Assembly: GCA_904502115.1 (NCBI GenBank)
Contig: CAJGDW010000093.1
Span: forward strand, 1 to 6,099
From: Paludibacteraceae bacterium
GTDB taxonomy: Bacteria; Bacteroidota; Bacteroidia; Bacteroidales; Paludibacteraceae
Length of the DNA: 6,099 nucleotides
Reading direction: 5' to 3'
Part shown: positions 4,955-6,099 of the stretch, one piece after another
Layout: every line of letters starts with the position of its first letter
Numbering within the stretch: the stretch's first letter is position 1
Translations under genes and position numbers: made by a program
Notes under the pieces: model-generated
What the model was told of the DNA's origin: nothing
The model's input: the letters and a program-made list of their open reading frames with translations, nothing else
The model's database searches: none

Positions 4955-6099
4955 ATGAAAAAGTTGTTTTTACTAGATGCTTATGCCCTTATTTACAGGG
5001 CCTATTTTGCCTTTATCAAGGCACCACGCATCAATTCGAAAGGATTAAATACATCGGCCATATTGGGATTTTTGAACACACTAGAAGATGTGTTAAAACG
5101 CGAAAAACCTACACACATTGGGGTGGCTTTTGACCCTTCTGGCCCCACCTTTAGGCACGAGGCGTTTGAGGCGTACAAAGCACAACGCGAAAAAACGCCC
5201 GAGGACATTAAAATGGCGGTGCCTTATATAAAAGAACTACTGCGCGCCTACAACATTCCTGTGTACGAGGTAATGGGTTTTGAGGCAGACGACGTAATTG
5301 GTACCCTGGCCAAACAAGCCGCTGTGCAAGGGTTTGATGTATTTATGCTAACGCCCGATAAGGATTACGGACAGCTGGTAGACGAGCATATTTTTATGTA
5401 CAGACCCCGTCACAATGGGGGCTACGAAGTGATGGGCACTGCCGAGGTATTGAATAAATACGGCTTGACCAACCAAGCACAAGTAATTGATTTGCTTGGA
5501 CTTATGGGCGATAGCAGCGATAATATTCCGGGGTGTCCGGGGGTGGGCGAAAAAACAGCTGTTAAATTGCTGCAAGAATTTGGATCGATAGACGGTTTGC
5601 TTGCCAATACCGACGCCCTAAAGGGAGCACTAAAGGTAAAAATTGAAAGCAATGTAGCGCAAATTCAGTTTTCGCGCTTTTTGGCTACCATCAAAACCGA
5701 TGTACCCATTGTTCTAAACCAAGAGGAATTACAACGAAAAGAACCTAATGCTGAGGCGTTAAGGGGGTTGTTTACCGAGTTGGAGTTTAGAAAGTTACTT
5801 CGTAACGATGAATCGATGAATCGACTCATCGGTGAATCGGCAGATAGTGGAATTGATGATTCGACTAAACGACTAAACGACTCAACGACTAAACAAACAA
5901 ATCACCGAATTTCCAAAGATGATGGCATGATGGATTTGTTTGCAGGATTGGAAGAGACTTCAAATTATGACGAATCGGTGAATCGACTAATCGGTGAATC
6001 GGCAACTAGTGGAATTAATAATTCGACTAAACGACTAAACGACTCAACGACTCAACACCAGATCACCGAATCAGCGGAGCGAAGCGATATCCATACCAC
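4955..6099 (+). CDS. polA: DNA polymerase I, 5' part (5'-nuclease domain and expanded linker; runs off the window)
   Basis: 381 complete codons are visible and the gene continues past the window end. PolA fills Okazaki-fragment and repair gaps and removes RNA primers. Residues 1-283 are a complete FEN-like 5'-nuclease domain. Metal-ligand acidic residues are all present: D8, D60, E110, D112, D113 (GFEADD), D135 and D137 (TPDKD), D186 and D189 (GDSSDNIPG). A helix-hairpin-helix segment follows (IPGCPGVGEKTAVKLL, 191-206). Residues 284-378 should be the short linker before the 3'-5' exonuclease-like domain, but it contains two copies of a DNA repeat translated in the same frame (285-319 and 339-376). 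A native-looking segment GMMDLFAGLEE (324-334) separates them, and DIHTT (378-382, the last codon cut by the window edge) appears to resume the normal sequence. The start is ATG 4955, supported by the typical MKKLFLLDAYALIYRAYFAF beginning. The polymerase domain is outside the window. Confidence 0.95.
   Translation, partial: MKKLFLLDAYALIYRAYFAFIKAPRINSKGLNTSAILGFLNTLEDVLKREKPTHIGVAFDPSGPTFRHEAFEAYKAQREKTPEDIKMAVPYIKELLRAYNIPVYEVMGFEADDVIGTLAKQAAVQGFDVFMLTPDKDYGQLVDEHIFMYRPRHNGGYEVMGTAEVLNKYGLTNQAQVIDLLGLMGDSSDNIPGCPGVGEKTAVKLLQEFGSIDGLLANTDALKGALKVKIESNVAQIQFSRFLATIKTDVPIVLNQEELQRKEPNAEALRGLFTELEFRKLLRNDESMNRLIGESADSGIDDSTKRLNDSTTKQTNHRISKDDGMMDLFAGLEETSNYDESVNRLIGESATSGINNSTKRLNDSTTQHQITESAERSDIHT
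5807..5910 (+). repeat. In-frame octamer-type repeat inside polA, copy A
   Basis: From 5811 the sequence runs in 8-bp steps: AATCGATG, AATCGACT, CATCGGTG, AATCGGCA, two diverged units, ATTCGACT, AAACGACT, AAACGACT, CAACGACT, then AAACAAAC and ATCACCGAAT. Positions 5807-5890 match copy B at 77 of 84 bases without gaps, and the translation at 24 of 28 residues. It is translated as PolA residues 285-319, polar and rich in Ser, Thr, Asp, Asn and Arg, and probably disordered. The end ATCACCGA is an imperfect inverted copy of the TCGGTGA-type start. Confidence 0.85.
5969..6085 (+). repeat. In-frame octamer-type repeat inside polA, copy B
   Basis: It begins 162 bp after copy A, so it is read in the same frame (PolA residues 339-376). 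From 5973 it follows the same 8-bp steps (AATCGGTG, AATCGACT, AATCGGTG, AATCGGCA, ... ATTCGACT, AAACGACT twice, CAACGACT twice) and ends GATCACCGAATCAGCG, then GCGAAGC at 6079-6085. Near its end it differs from copy A by a 1-bp indel, so the last residues are read differently (QITES against NHRI). The internal GAATTA-A-TAATTC (6012-6024) is a perfect dyad. The right boundary is uncertain because the window ends 14 bp later. Confidence 0.85.

Noticed and set aside
5807..5922. GATGA at 5807-5811 and 5918-5922 as a target-site duplication around copy A
   Set aside because: Five bases in a region full of GATG words is likely chance, and no matching duplication is visible around copy B.
5811..6076. 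Octamer arrays considered as a CRISPR array
   Set aside because: The units are 8 bp and contiguous without spacers, and the sequence is translated as part of PolA.
5807..6085. PolA linker insertions considered as inteins
   Set aside because: Each is only about 35-38 residues, has no splicing-motif residues, and the DNA itself is repeated in a non-coding position.

Overview
The window reads as an ordinary chromosomal stretch of a Bacteroidota (Bacteroidetes) bacterium. The basis is the PolA N-terminus (MKKLFLLDAYALIYRAYFAF, a DLFAG motif in the linker), a single-chain class I fumarase, a membrane-anchored LytTR protein, several TAnnTTTG-type -7 promoter boxes, A-rich leaders without Shine-Dalgarno sites, and moderate to low GC. 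I cannot name the genus.

Layout from left to right: the probable last codons of a + strand gene (to 41); a perfect hairpin terminator (45-80) that can serve both strands; a 124-nt imperfect palindrome (158-281) whose right edge is the stop codon of the next gene; class I fumarate hydratase on the - strand (279-1892); a 378-bp divergent intergenic region (1893-2270) carrying a -7 box and a dispersed repeat that ends 4 nt before the next start codon; an AMP-forming acyl-CoA ligase on + (2271-3911); a LytTR regulator with four membrane segments on - (3889-4815), overlapping the ligase tail to tail by 23 bp; a 139-bp divergent promoter region; and the 5' part of polA on + (4955 to the window end, incomplete).

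The genes do not form a pathway. They are a TCA-cycle enzyme, a fatty-acid activating enzyme, a regulator and a repair polymerase, each apparently with its own promoter.

The most interesting signal is a repeat family built from degenerate 8-bp units of the type AATCGGTG / AATCGACT / AAACGACT. Two copies (5807-5910 and 5969-6085) sit inside polA in the same reading frame. They enlarge the linker between the 5'-nuclease and the 3'-5' exonuclease-like domain, and a short native linker segment (DLFAG) lies between them. A third, composite copy (2139-2266) forms most of the leader of the acyl-CoA ligase gene. This resembles in principle the Rickettsia palindromic elements, which also enter genes in frame, but the sequence is different. 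Other points are an intrinsic terminator embedded in the coding sequence of the opposing lytTR gene and a serine at the usual catalytic-lysine position of the acyl-CoA ligase.
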